IMG/VR virus record: IMGVR_UViG_3300020595_000151
Coordinates: 1 to 28,022 of that record
Length of the DNA stretch: 28,022 bases
Origin: a virus
Direction: 5' to 3' (one strand)
A program made the position numbers and the translations under genes. A model generated the notes under the pieces. That model saw only the letters and a program-made list of their open reading frames with translations, had not been told where the DNA came from and made no database searches. Shown piece by piece: positions 19,780 to 27,269 of the stretch. How positions within the stretch are numbered: position 1 is the stretch's first letter; each line of letters begins with the position of its first letter.

Positions 19780-19948
19780 AGAAACTGCCGTGCCTGCAGT
19801 TTATCCTATTATTGTTGATCGTAGAAACATGATAGTTGCTAAACAACATAGGGTTGTAGAGGCAACTAGTCGAAGTGGTGACTGCTTATATGATAAGCAC
19901 GGCCGTATGCTCTATGAAGTTGAAAATACAATAGACATAGAAACATAG
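19727..19948 (+). CDS. Small conserved protein
   Basis: 73 residues from ATG at 19727, chosen because AAGGA lies 6 bases upstream; ATG at 19757 is a weaker alternative. The C-terminal half (YPIIVDRRNMIVAKQHRVVE, SGDCLYDKHGRMLYEVE) looks like a small beta domain. Function unknown. Confidence 0.65.
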   Translation: MIELTASRLAMMQLQRIKETAVPAVYPIIVDRRNMIVAKQHRVVEATSRSGDCLYDKHGRMLYEVENTIDIET

Positions 19949-19957
19949 GAGGATAAT

Positions 19958-20413
19958 ATGAAATTAGCAGGAATATTTGCAATAATTACAGTCATGACTA
20001 TCGGTGCATTTTACTGGTACTACAATGACACTCAAGAACGTTTACGCATTTTAAATGCCAACAACGCAAAGCTGGAAACAGCTATTCAAATTAGCGAAGA
20101 AGCCGTAACATCTTTACAACAATCATATGCTCAGGCAAACGAACAGTTGACTAAAGTTAACTCAGAGTTTTCAGCTATCAGACAACAAAACAGAGTTCTA
20201 TCAGACAAACTAGGTAGACATGATTTAGGTAATCTAGCAGAGAATAAACCTGGTTTAGTAGAAAGAGTTATCAATGGAGCATCTCTGAAAGCAGGTAGAT
20301 GTTTTGAGTTGCTTTCTGGTGCACCATTAACAGATAAAGAGAAGGAGGCAGAAAATGGCAAGAAGTTCAATAGTGAATGTCCTTGGTTGTTTGACAATTA
20401 TAACAGTAATTAG
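19958..20413 (+). CDS. Inner-membrane spanin-like protein (Rz type)
   Basis: 151 residues. One N-terminal membrane segment (LAGIFAIITVMTIGAFYWYY, 3-22), then a long coiled coil (ERLRILNANNAKLETAIQIS onward to about 85) with a periplasmic C-terminal domain containing two Cys. This is the layout of i-spanins, which fuse inner and outer membranes during lysis. Its 3' end overlaps by 59 bases a lipoprotein gene in another frame, the usual spanin gene arrangement. AGGAGG precedes ATG. Confidence 0.7.
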   Translation: MKLAGIFAIITVMTIGAFYWYYNDTQERLRILNANNAKLETAIQISEEAVTSLQQSYAQANEQLTKVNSEFSAIRQQNRVLSDKLGRHDLGNLAENKPGLVERVINGASLKAGRCFELLSGAPLTDKEKEAENGKKFNSECPWLFDNYNSN

Positions 20414-20822
20414 TGGTTGCAGTAGTATGCCCCAGCCGATCACAGTATCGGCAAAGCCTATTGAAAAGCCAAAGCTAGTTCTACCAGTATCAGATCAACT
20501 ATTTCAGAGGAAGATTGATTGGGTTATTATTACGCCTGAAAACGTAGAAGAGCAGTTCAATAAGGTAAAGGAATCTGGTAGATCAATTGCAATTTTTGGT
20601 GTGACTGATGAAGGCTATCAAAACTTGGGACTCAACCTATCAGACTTAAGAGCATACATTCAACAACAGCAAGCCATTGTTGCGGCTTATGAAGGATACT
20701 ATCAAGAATCTGAAGATGCTATAGAAGAAGCAAACAGTGATATGGAAGAAGCTAAGACAAAGGCCGAAGAAGCTCAAGAAGCTGAAGAAAATGTTCCATT
20801 GTGGAAAAAACTTTTTAAATAA
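20355..20822 (+). CDS. Outer-membrane lipoprotein, o-spanin-like
   Basis: 155 residues. Signal peptide with lipobox: VLGCLTIITVISGCSSM, Cys22 being the predicted lipidated residue. Then a conserved-looking domain (IDWVIITPENVEEQF, IAIFGVTDEGYQNLGLNLSD, IVAAYEGYYQE) and an acidic C-terminal coiled coil. AGAAGGAGG lies before ATG. The overlap with the membrane coiled-coil gene suggests a spanin pair, but it is longer than classical Rz1 and not proline-rich. Confidence 0.7.
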   Translation: MARSSIVNVLGCLTIITVISGCSSMPQPITVSAKPIEKPKLVLPVSDQLFQRKIDWVIITPENVEEQFNKVKESGRSIAIFGVTDEGYQNLGLNLSDLRAYIQQQQAIVAAYEGYYQESEDAIEEANSDMEEAKTKAEEAQEAEENVPLWKKLFK

Positions 20823-20825
20823 GAC

Positions 20826-20854
20826 TTGACAAACGTGATTTGATAGTGTATTAT
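20826..20854 (+). promoter_or_regulatory. Sigma70-like promoter for glutaredoxin operon
   Basis: TTGACA (20826-20831), 17 bp, TATTAT (20849-20854). The -35 box starts four bases after the preceding stop. Confidence 0.8.
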
Positions 20855-20888
20855 ACACTAATACTTAAAGATGATTAAGGAGCACTAT

Positions 20889-20906
20889 ATGGGATCTAGC
20901 GAATGA
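20889..20906 (+). promoter_or_regulatory. Five-codon leader ORF before glutaredoxin
   Basis: ATG GGA TCT AGC GAA TGA (MGSSE) has the only strong ribosome binding site here (AAGGAG, 20877-20882). Its stop overlaps the glutaredoxin start as ATGA, so glutaredoxin may be translated by re-initiation. Confidence 0.5.
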
Positions 20907-21151
20907 TAGTTATATACGGATCAGCTAATTGCGTCTGGTGTTTAAAATCTGCACAGTTGTGTCAAGTAGCGCAACTAGAACATCAATACAAACTTGTAGA
21001 AGAAGATGTTCAAGATTTTATGACGAGATTTCCCGGTGAGAATGCTGTGCCACAAATATTGTGGGATGGTGAACACATCGGTGGATACGAGCAACTTGCT
21101 CAAAAGGTGAATGAAGTTTTAACAAATGAAAATGGAGAATATGATGACTAA
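20903..21151 (+). CDS. Glutaredoxin
   Basis: 82 residues. Active site CVWC (11-14) after MIVIYGSAN, cis-Pro loop NAVPQILWD, and GGYEQL. It is the third glutaredoxin module of the window and differs from the others in active-site residues, which suggests a separate partner. Overlaps the DUF2693 gene downstream by 8 bases. Confidence 0.88.
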   Translation: MIVIYGSANCVWCLKSAQLCQVAQLEHQYKLVEEDVQDFMTRFPGENAVPQILWDGEHIGGYEQLAQKVNEVLTNENGEYDD

Positions 21152-21416
21152 AGATGAAGTAAAAGATATGCTTAAAGCTGGATCAGTAAGAATCGAGTTT
21201 ATTAAAGCAAATGGCGCTAGAAGAACAATGAACGCTACACTAAGCGAATCTATGATTCCAGTGACCCCGACAATTGAGGGCAGTGCTGGTGGCACAAAGA
21301 AGTCTACTGATATGGCTTTACCCGTATGGGATACGGATGCTGTAGGATGGAGATCATTCAGGTGGGATAGTTTACGTGACGTAGCTGGACAAATGTTGCC
21401 AGATGGAGTCAAGTAG
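21144..21416 (+). CDS. DUF2693-like small beta-barrel protein
   Basis: 90 residues from ATG at 21144 (GGAG at 21134-21137, 6 bases before; earlier in-frame ATGs at 21126 and 21141 are less well placed). VRIEFIKANGARRTMNATL and VWDTDAVGWRSFRWDSL are the two signature halves of DUF2693. A paralog of the gene at 19335 and closer to the family norm. Function unknown; it overlaps the glycosyltransferase gene by 14 bases. Confidence 0.85.
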   Translation: MTKDEVKDMLKAGSVRIEFIKANGARRTMNATLSESMIPVTPTIEGSAGGTKKSTDMALPVWDTDAVGWRSFRWDSLRDVAGQMLPDGVK

Positions 21417-22344
21417 CTCTAATAAAGCAATTGTGACAAGTGTCGAACAAATCTTAACTCTTATCAGGAGAGATTTGAAAGAGTCTTTACTCGATAAATT
21501 TGAGTTTGTCACTTCTCCCATTAAGGTAGCTGACGGTGTGAAAACAATATTCATGCCGTCAGTTCCTGCTGACCATCAATCAGTCGAATGTTTGACTGAT
21601 GGTAGATGGAAAGATTATACCGCTATTGTGTTTTCTTCACATTGGCAACAACAGATGTACAATCTGTTTTTAGAAATACCTTTTGGTGCAGGAATAGTAT
21701 TGCGAAATGCAATCGAACCAACACCTAAAAAAGCCTCTAGAAATAAACCTGAGAATTTTATCAACGTGCTATACGTCGGTGAAATGAACAGAGGACTAGA
21801 CTTGGCATATGGTGCTTTTATCAAACTCACCAAAAAGAATTTTGAAAATGCACGACTTATAGTGGCCACTGGATTAACAAATCCAGAAGAAGATACCACT
21901 CAACTTCAATCAATTTCAAATGCAGTGAGGGATGACTCTTTAGTCACTGTGCATAGAAATGCTACTGAAGAAGATATACAGAGTTATATGGAAGAGGCTC
22001 ACATATTTGTGTATCCAACAGAATATCCAGAAATGTCGTACACTCCCATAATAAGAGCAGTTTCATCTGGTTGTATGTGTATACATTCTTCAGCTGGTTC
22101 TAATGCAGAGATATCTCTGGGAATGACATCAATGTATGGAGTGATCGAAGATAGACCTATTCACGGAGTTAAGTTCCTACATGAGTTAGAAAATGCTCTA
22201 CATATATATTCAAATCCTATGAGAAGAAATAGGCTAGCAGACCACCTTCAGGCATGTAAACAAACAGTGGATGCTATATACTCTTGGCAAAGAAGAAAGG
22301 AACAATGGGAAGATTTATTAAAAAACCTCTTGACAAGCACCTGA
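21403..22344 (+). CDS. GT-B fold glycosyltransferase (family 4-like)
   Basis: 313 residues. The C-terminal nucleotide-sugar domain begins NVLYVGEMNRGLDLAYGAF (121-139), continues with ARLIVATG, and holds YPTEYPEMSYTPIIRAVSSG (204-223), the acidic loop-helix that binds the sugar nucleotide in GT4-like enzymes, then CMCIHSS. The N-terminal acceptor domain is less clear. The acceptor is unknown: phage DNA, a virion protein and host surface glycans are all possible. No hydroxymethylase is seen in this window, and ThyA has the dUMP residue, so a T4-like glucosyl-hydroxymethylcytosine is not supported here. Confidence 0.8.
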   Translation: MESSSSNKAIVTSVEQILTLIRRDLKESLLDKFEFVTSPIKVADGVKTIFMPSVPADHQSVECLTDGRWKDYTAIVFSSHWQQQMYNLFLEIPFGAGIVLRNAIEPTPKKASRNKPENFINVLYVGEMNRGLDLAYGAFIKLTKKNFENARLIVATGLTNPEEDTTQLQSISNAVRDDSLVTVHRNATEEDIQSYMEEAHIFVYPTEYPEMSYTPIIRAVSSGCMCIHSSAGSNAEISLGMTSMYGVIEDRPIHGVKFLHELENALHIYSNPMRRNRLADHLQACKQTVDAIYSWQRRKEQWEDLLKNLLTST

Positions 22345-22358
22345 TAGTGTGTTAGGAT
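22330..22358 (+). promoter_or_regulatory. Sigma70-like promoter for 22388 gene
   Basis: TTGACA (22330-22335), 17 bp, TAGGAT (22353-22358). The -35 box lies inside the last codons of the glycosyltransferase gene. The -10 box is the weakest of the set. Confidence 0.6.
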
Positions 22359-22387
22359 GTAAACATAAATCGAAATGGAGTTAGTTA

Positions 22388-23542
22388 ATGGCTAAATCAG
22401 CAAAGAAAATGGTGCGATCAGCACCCCGCAGAAGCAATGCCGCTAAGTTAGTAGAAGAGGGTCACATCGGTAGAGAGACTACCGACTGGTCAGAAGTTCC
22501 TGCTGACAAGTATCAAGCTAAAATTATGGAGACTATGCGCCACTATGGGTACTTCTATGATAAGAAGAGCTACGTAGCTTGGACTATAGCTTGGATAAAA
22601 GAGAATCGTCCAGAAGACCTTAAGAACTATAAAGCCGCTGAAGATTGGAGAACTAGTTCTACTCTAGCATCACTCTGTAAGATGGAGAATGATGGGTGTG
22701 TGTTGACTGTAGACAGTAAAAAGTTTCAGAAAGAACATATAGACGAGGTCATTAAGATCGGCAAGAGTATGAAACCTGTTATCGATCCAGATGCTCCTCC
22801 TCCACCTAAAAGAAAAAGTCCTGCCGAACTATTAGGTGAAAAGACTAATGAGTTTATCGGTGAGATCGAAGGCTTTGTAGATGAGTATACTCAAGGCACT
22901 TTAGATAAAGACTGGTCAATCTATAATGAGATGATGAAGCTAGGTTCTGCCGCCCAGACTGCCCATGATACTATCAGGTATTATAAGGGATGTCAGGAAG
23001 AGTTACGTGAACTCATCGAAGATAAGACTGAGGATCTAGTTGAGGGTTATAACCACATGACCCCTAAACAGCAAAAAGATTTCTACAAGTTTATTAGTGG
23101 AATAATCACTGACTGTGAAAAGTTTCTAGTCACAAAGAAAGCGACCCGTAAGCCTCGCACTAAGAAGGCTACTCCTGCTCACAAGCAAGTTGCAAGGGTT
23201 CTATACTTGCCAACTTCTTCAGAGTACAAAATCGCTAGTGTTAGTCCTGAGAAGATGGTTGGAGCTGATTCTCTATACCTGTTCAATACTAAGACTAGGG
23301 TCATGAAGTATCTTGTGTCTGATCGAAGAGATGGTATGCAAGTTAAGGGTAGCACTGTCACTGGATTCTGCCGAGAGAACTCATTCAAGAAGATGCTGAG
23401 AAAGCCAGAGGAATATATAGCACTCTTAGGTAAAGCAACTAAAGCTAAGTCTCTCAAAGAGCTTAGAGCATTAAAGACTAAAGAAAATACGACAGACGGT
23501 CGTATTAACAGAGACACTATTATACTTAAGGTATTAACATGA
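22388..23542 (+). CDS. Conserved large phage protein, unknown function
   Basis: 384 residues, one of the larger genes without a known role. A basic N-terminus (MAKSAKKMVRSAPRRS), a helical part, a proline run (DPDAPPPPKRKSPAELLG) near 135-150, a central helical domain, a Lys/Arg linker (TKKATRKPRTKKATPAHK, about 253-270) and a compact beta-rich C-terminal domain (ARVLYLPTSSEYKIASVSPE, LVSDRRDGMQVKGSTVTGF). The basic linker suggests DNA or RNA binding. GGAG precedes ATG. It overlaps the next gene by ATGA. I recall similar proteins in marine T4-like phages but no function. Confidence 0.8.
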   Translation: MAKSAKKMVRSAPRRSNAAKLVEEGHIGRETTDWSEVPADKYQAKIMETMRHYGYFYDKKSYVAWTIAWIKENRPEDLKNYKAAEDWRTSSTLASLCKMENDGCVLTVDSKKFQKEHIDEVIKIGKSMKPVIDPDAPPPPKRKSPAELLGEKTNEFIGEIEGFVDEYTQGTLDKDWSIYNEMMKLGSAAQTAHDTIRYYKGCQEELRELIEDKTEDLVEGYNHMTPKQQKDFYKFISGIITDCEKFLVTKKATRKPRTKKATPAHKQVARVLYLPTSSEYKIASVSPEKMVGADSLYLFNTKTRVMKYLVSDRRDGMQVKGSTVTGFCRENSFKKMLRKPEEYIALLGKATKAKSLKELRALKTKENTTDGRINRDTIILKVLT

Positions 23543-23904
23543 GCAACGTTATTGATTTAACCGAAAGACTAAAAGAACGAATAGAGGACATGAAAGAGGC
23601 AGATGAAATCCTAGTTGACTACGATAAGAAAGTGGCAATGAGGTTTTCTATTGATGTTGCTCGTGACGTTGTTACTGCTATGCATGATATGGGATATGAT
23701 GTAGCTAATCACCCTAAGTCTGTATTAGATATTATGTCCCTTATTGAGACAGTGAGAGCATTGATGTTTAGAAGTATGGGAGAGGAATACCACTACCAAC
23801 ATATATCTGAGAAAGTATTTCAAGATGAGGAAATGGACTACAGCGAAGCTTTAGAGGAATTTCTAGATGAGATGTATGCCGCAGAGGATGAAGAAAGTAC
23901 TTGA
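23539..23904 (+). CDS. Conserved T4-like phage protein, acidic
   Basis: 121 residues, acidic and helical. MSNVIDLTERLKERIEDMKE at the start, then RFSIDVARDVVTAMHDMGYD, and a DEEMDYSEALEEFLDEMY acidic end. The N-terminal pattern is common in small proteins of marine T4-like phages. ATGA overlap with the gene before; its stop is overlapped by the next promoter. Function unknown. Confidence 0.8.
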   Translation: MSNVIDLTERLKERIEDMKEADEILVDYDKKVAMRFSIDVARDVVTAMHDMGYDVANHPKSVLDIMSLIETVRALMFRSMGEEYHYQHISEKVFQDEEMDYSEALEEFLDEMYAAEDEEST

Positions 23905-23929
23905 CAGCCTTTGGGTTTTGTGTTATGAT
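23901..23929 (+). promoter_or_regulatory. Sigma70-like promoter for RNase H
   Basis: TTGACA (23901-23906), 17 bp, TATGAT (23924-23929). The -35 box overlaps the stop codon of the preceding gene. Confidence 0.82.
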
Positions 23930-23961
23930 GTAATATCAATAATACAAACAAGGAGAATATT

Positions 23962-24813
23962 ATGATATTGGTCGATATGAACCAAGTTATGATTTCCAAT
24001 ATGATGATGCAGATTGGGAATCACCAAAATGCTCAGGTAGATGAGAACATGTTAAGACACATGATTCTTAATACACTGAGATTCAATAGACAAAAGTTCC
24101 ATCGTGAATTCGGTGAGTTACTTATAACATGTGACGATAAGAACTACTGGAGACGGACTATATATCCGTACTACAAAGCGGGTCGAAGAAAAGCACGAGA
24201 ATCATCAGAGATAGATTGGAATGCAGTATTCACTTCGCTCAATCGTATACGTGATGAACTCAAAGAGTTCTTTCCATACAAAGTTATCCAAATTGAAACG
24301 TGTGAAGCAGATGATATCATCGGTACTATCGTACACAAAGAAGGAACTGCACTAAACACAGGCGAGCCTATTCTCATTCTCTCTGGAGATAAAGACTATG
24401 TTCAGTTACATACATATGCAAATGTTAAGCAATATGATCCTACCCGTAAGCGTTGGATCTCTAATGCTAATCCCGATACGTTCTTACATGAACATATCAT
24501 TAAGGGAGATGCTGGTGATGGTGTACCAAACATCTTATCAGCAGACAATGCACTTGTTATGGGTATCCGTCAAAGACCAGTCACGAAGAAAAGACTGCTC
24601 GATTGGGCTGATATAAATAATATGGATAATGAAGTAAAACGCAACTATCTACGAAACAAGGCTATGATAGACTTAACTCAGGTCCCAGACCCAATTAAGA
24701 ATCAGATCCTTTCAGAGTATGAGGCAGAAAATCCAAAAGATAGAAGCCAGTTGATAAACTACTTCATTAAGAATAAATTAAGAAATCTAATGGAAAGCAT
24801 ATCGGAGTTTTAA
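23962..24813 (+). CDS. rnh: RNase H, T4-type 5' nuclease
   Basis: A 5'-3' nuclease of the FEN-1 family that removes RNA primers from Okazaki fragments. 283 residues (T4 RNase H: 305). Metal-binding acids visible are Asp5 (MILVDMNQ), Asp58 (CDD), Glu115/Asp117/Asp118 (CEADDIIG), Asp143 and Asp145 (SGDKDYVQLH) and Asp183/Asp186 (KGDAGDGVPN). AAGGAG precedes ATG. It works with primase at 2470 and is followed by the DUF6433 gene, an order I recall from related phages. Confidence 0.93.
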   Translation: MILVDMNQVMISNMMMQIGNHQNAQVDENMLRHMILNTLRFNRQKFHREFGELLITCDDKNYWRRTIYPYYKAGRRKARESSEIDWNAVFTSLNRIRDELKEFFPYKVIQIETCEADDIIGTIVHKEGTALNTGEPILILSGDKDYVQLHTYANVKQYDPTRKRWISNANPDTFLHEHIIKGDAGDGVPNILSADNALVMGIRQRPVTKKRLLDWADINNMDNEVKRNYLRNKAMIDLTQVPDPIKNQILSEYEAENPKDRSQLINYFIKNKLRNLMESISEF

Positions 24814-24815
24814 CT

Positions 24816-25346
24816 ATGACTACAGAATCACTAGCAGAAATTACTGCTAAATGTTGTGAAATGAAGGAGCCGTCTGAACAGATAGCATACTTGCAAAAGA
24901 ACAACTCAAAAGAACTGAGGAATATCCTCATACTAATGTACGACAAGAAATGGAGTTTTAATATTCCATCGTCACCACCACCATACACGCCTTCTGAGCA
25001 TTTAGAATCGCATGGAATGTTGTATCGTGAGGCACGTAAATTGTCGTATTTTGTTACAGAGATGAAAGAAGGAGAGAATCTAGATCAAACTAAAAGGGAA
25101 TCTCTATTCATCCAAATGCTTGAGACAGTTGATAAGGAAGATGCTTTATTGCTACTGAGAATGTTGCGTAAAGAACCTTTTGCTGAATTACTTTCAGAGA
25201 CTATCAACGAAGCATTTCCAGGAGAAGGTGATGGTATCATCTCTAATCCTATGCCCGCTACTCCTCTAAAGAAGAAGCGTGGGCGACCAGCTAAAGTAAA
25301 AGAAGAATCATGGGAAACGACAGTTCCCGCACAATCCGCAATCTAA
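24816..25346 (+). CDS. DUF6433-like protein
   Basis: 176 residues. Helical N-terminus, then WSFNIPSSPPPYTP (a conserved-looking Pro-rich motif), ESHGMLYREARKLSYFV, the core LDQTKRESLFIQMLETV and DALLLLRMLRKEPF, ETINEAFPGE, and a basic tail (LKKKRGRPAKVK) like an AT-hook. The core matches the DUF6433 family as I recall it from marine T4-like phages, usually beside RNase H. The AT-hook-like end suggests DNA binding. Role not established. Confidence 0.75.
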   Translation: MTTESLAEITAKCCEMKEPSEQIAYLQKNNSKELRNILILMYDKKWSFNIPSSPPPYTPSEHLESHGMLYREARKLSYFVTEMKEGENLDQTKRESLFIQMLETVDKEDALLLLRMLRKEPFAELLSETINEAFPGEGDGIISNPMPATPLKKKRGRPAKVKEESWETTVPAQSAI

Positions 25347-25364
25347 GAAAAGAGTGATGTTTCG

Positions 25365-25529
25365 ATGGGCAAAAGTAAGAAGTTTCGTGAGTGGGTCGAG
25401 GACGATGCTGAACAGAATGATGGAAGCAGGTTCAAAAAGAAAGACGCTAAACGATACGATAAGAGTAAAGCTTCTATTAAAGAAGCAAGACGTGCCAAGA
25501 AAAGAGCTAAAGATACCTTTTTTAATTAA
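25365..25529 (+). CDS. Small highly charged protein
   Basis: 54 residues: MGKSKKFREWVEDDAEQNDG, then a Lys/Arg-rich helix (DAKRYDKSKASIKEARRAKK). This reading is chosen because it matches a charged small-protein pattern recalled in related phages. An ATG at 25357 opens a second, 58-codon frame across the same DNA, which has no such pattern. Function unknown. Confidence 0.65.
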   Translation: MGKSKKFREWVEDDAEQNDGSRFKKKDAKRYDKSKASIKEARRAKKRAKDTFFN

Positions 25530-25536
25530 TTAGGGG

Positions 25537-25565
25537 TTGACTTTATTATGAATAGATGTTACAAT
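25537..25565 (+). promoter_or_regulatory. Sigma70-like promoter for HAD phosphatase
   Basis: TTGACT (25537-25542), 17 bp, TACAAT (25560-25565). It is the only site of this class here whose -35 box departs from TTGACA. Confidence 0.72.
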
Positions 25566-25590
25566 GTAATATCAAATTGAAAGGAATATT

Positions 25591-26178
25591 ATGATAAGAA
25601 AAAATGAAAAGGTAATGCTGGTCGACTGTGACGGAGTTCTGGTCGACTGGCTTTATAGCTTCAATAACTGGATGGAACAGCATGGACACTATGCTATTTC
25701 AGGTGTTACTGAGTACGAACTAGGCGCAGTCTACGGTTTACCAAAGACTGAGATGAAGAAACTGATTACACACTTCAACGAAAGTGCGGCAATCTGTTGC
25801 ATTCCTCCTTTGAGAGATGCCCTTAAGTATGTGCGTAAAATGCACGAAGAACTAGGATACGTGTTTCACTGTATTACTAGTCTGAGTCTAGATCAACATG
25901 CAGGTATCTTGCGTAAGCAAAACATCGAAAATCTATTCGGTAAAACGGCATTCGAGAAGATCGTTTGCCTTGATACTGGAGCTGATAAAGATGAGGCACT
26001 TCTACCATACAAAGATACTGGATGTATCTGGGTAGAAGATAAACCTCAAAACGCTGAATTAGGCGTTGACATGGGACTCGATGCTATATTGATGTCTCAT
26101 GATCACAATGAGTACTACACTCATGACGAAGTTACTGTCGTAAATAACTGGAAAGAAATTTACGAAATGGTGTCTTAA
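25591..26178 (+). CDS. HAD-superfamily phosphatase
   Basis: 195 residues. All four HAD motifs are visible: LVDCDGVLVDW (Asp12 nucleophile, Asp14 acid), CITSLS (Thr96/Ser97), Lys133 in GADKDEA, and WVEDKPQNAELG (Glu149, Asp150). The short helical cap after motif I resembles 5'(3')-deoxyribonucleotidases, so a nucleotide phosphatase is the best guess; another small phosphate ester is possible. AAAGGAA precedes ATG. A single-gene unit between an early-type promoter and a late promoter/terminator. Confidence 0.85.
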   Translation: MIRKNEKVMLVDCDGVLVDWLYSFNNWMEQHGHYAISGVTEYELGAVYGLPKTEMKKLITHFNESAAICCIPPLRDALKYVRKMHEELGYVFHCITSLSLDQHAGILRKQNIENLFGKTAFEKIVCLDTGADKDEALLPYKDTGCIWVEDKPQNAELGVDMGLDAILMSHDHNEYYTHDEVTVVNNWKEIYEMVS

Positions 26179-26192
26179 GAGCGTTGTGTAGA

Positions 26193-26200
26193 TATAAATA
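26193..26200 (+). promoter_or_regulatory. T4-type late promoter TATAAATA
   Basis: Exact TATAAATA 15 bases after the HAD gene. RNA would start near 26206, 9 bases before a terminator hairpin. Confidence 0.75.
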
Positions 26201-26214
26201 TCCTTGATGGGTAC

Positions 26215-26245
26215 AAGGGCGATCCTCAGTGATCGCCTTTCTTTT
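26215..26245 (+). terminator. Rho-independent terminator
   Basis: AAGGGCGATC (26215-26224) pairs with GATCGCCTTT (26231-26240): 10 bp with one G-U pair and loop CTCAGT, then CTTTT. It should end transcripts of the HAD gene, and also lies in the path of the late promoter just upstream. Confidence 0.85.
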
Positions 26246-26264
26246 ATTAATTGGAGAATAGATA

Positions 26265-26501
26265 ATGCCGATATACACTTTCGAGAACATCGAAACTGGT
26301 GAGCAATTTGACGAAATTATGAAGATGGATGAACGTGAAACCTACCTGTCTTCCAACCCCCAATTGAAGCAGATTATCACCAAAGCACCGTCTTTGGGTG
26401 ATCCGCATCGCTTGGGAATCGTCAAGACACCAGACAGTTTTAACTCACTGTTGAAAAACATTCATAAGAACAGTCCGGGGTCTAAAATAGAAACCAGATA
26501 A
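26265..26501 (+). CDS. Conserved small phage protein, FmdB-like without cysteines
   Basis: 78 residues: MPIYTFENIETGEQFDEIMK, YLSSNPQLKQIITKAP, then PDSFNSLLKNIHKNSPGS. This resembles small phage proteins related to FmdB zinc ribbons, but it has no cysteine, so no zinc knuckle. GGAG precedes ATG. It lies 12 bases before phoH. Function unknown. Confidence 0.8.
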   Translation: MPIYTFENIETGEQFDEIMKMDERETYLSSNPQLKQIITKAPSLGDPHRLGIVKTPDSFNSLLKNIHKNSPGSKIETR

Positions 26502-26513
26502 GGATGCAAACAC

Positions 26514-27269
26514 ATGCCTGCACAACAACAAGAACGTTTAACTAAAAGGCAACGGAGAGTACTTAGACAGCAAGGAATATTAGATACAGACAACAAACTG
26601 ACTTCAAACTTTACAGTCAGTAAAGATATCGGACCTATGACAGATAATCAATCAGTCGCATTCGAATCTTGGGACAAAGGAGAAAATTTGATGCTTCACG
26701 GCATCGCAGGAACAGGAAAAACGTTTCTTGGATTACTCTTCTCTCTCAAAGAAGTTATGGCAAAAAACTCAAAGTATAAAAAGGTATATATTGTCCGGTC
26801 GATTGTGCCGACTAGAGATATAGGCTTTTTGCCAGGATCACAGAAGGACAAGATGAAAGTCTATGAAGCTCCTTACTATGATATCGCATCTAAGCTGTTT
26901 AATCGAGGAGATGCATACGAGATACTTAAGCAACGTAATCAAGTAGAATTTATCTCAACATCTTTTCTTAGAGGATCAACATTTGATGATTGTATTCTTG
27001 TAGTAGATGAAGTGCAAAATATGAGCGACCAAGAACTACACACAGTCATGACACGAGTTGGCGAAAATTGCAGAATCATTTTCTGTGGTGACGTTAAGCA
27101 AGATGATCTGACAAGTGAACGCAAAAAAGAAATTTCTGGATTGAGAATATTCATGAAGATTATTGAGCGAATGAGAGAGTTTAAATTCGTTGAGTTTCAA
27201 CCCGCTGACATTGTACGTAGTGCATTAGTCAAAGCATACATTTTAGAACGAGATAGACAAGGACTATAA
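26514..27269 (+). CDS. phoH: PhoH-like ATPase
   Basis: 251 residues. Walker A GIAGTGKT (63-70), VRSIVPTRDIGFLPG (94-108), Walker B CILVVDEVQN (Asp165, Glu166), and the sensor CGDVKQDD. A leading basic segment (LTKRQRRVLRQQ) precedes the ATPase domain. PhoH-like proteins are typical of marine T4-like phages; the biochemical role in infection is not settled (RNA helicase or RNA metabolism is suspected for the family). Its stop codon lies inside the late promoter at 27265. Confidence 0.93.
   Translation: MPAQQQERLTKRQRRVLRQQGILDTDNKLTSNFTVSKDIGPMTDNQSVAFESWDKGENLMLHGIAGTGKTFLGLLFSLKEVMAKNSKYKKVYIVRSIVPTRDIGFLPGSQKDKMKVYEAPYYDIASKLFNRGDAYEILKQRNQVEFISTSFLRGSTFDDCILVVDEVQNMSDQELHTVMTRVGENCRIIFCGDVKQDDLTSERKKEISGLRIFMKIIERMREFKFVEFQPADIVRSALVKAYILERDRQGL

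Noticed and set aside
21403-22344. DNA glucosyltransferase acting on hydroxymethylcytosine as in T4
   Set aside because: No hydroxymethylase is found here and ThyA keeps the dUMP-type Asn; the acceptor is left open.
24612-24619. TATAAATA inside the RNase H gene
   Set aside because: Lies within coding sequence (DINN) with no downstream start codon nearby; treated as chance.
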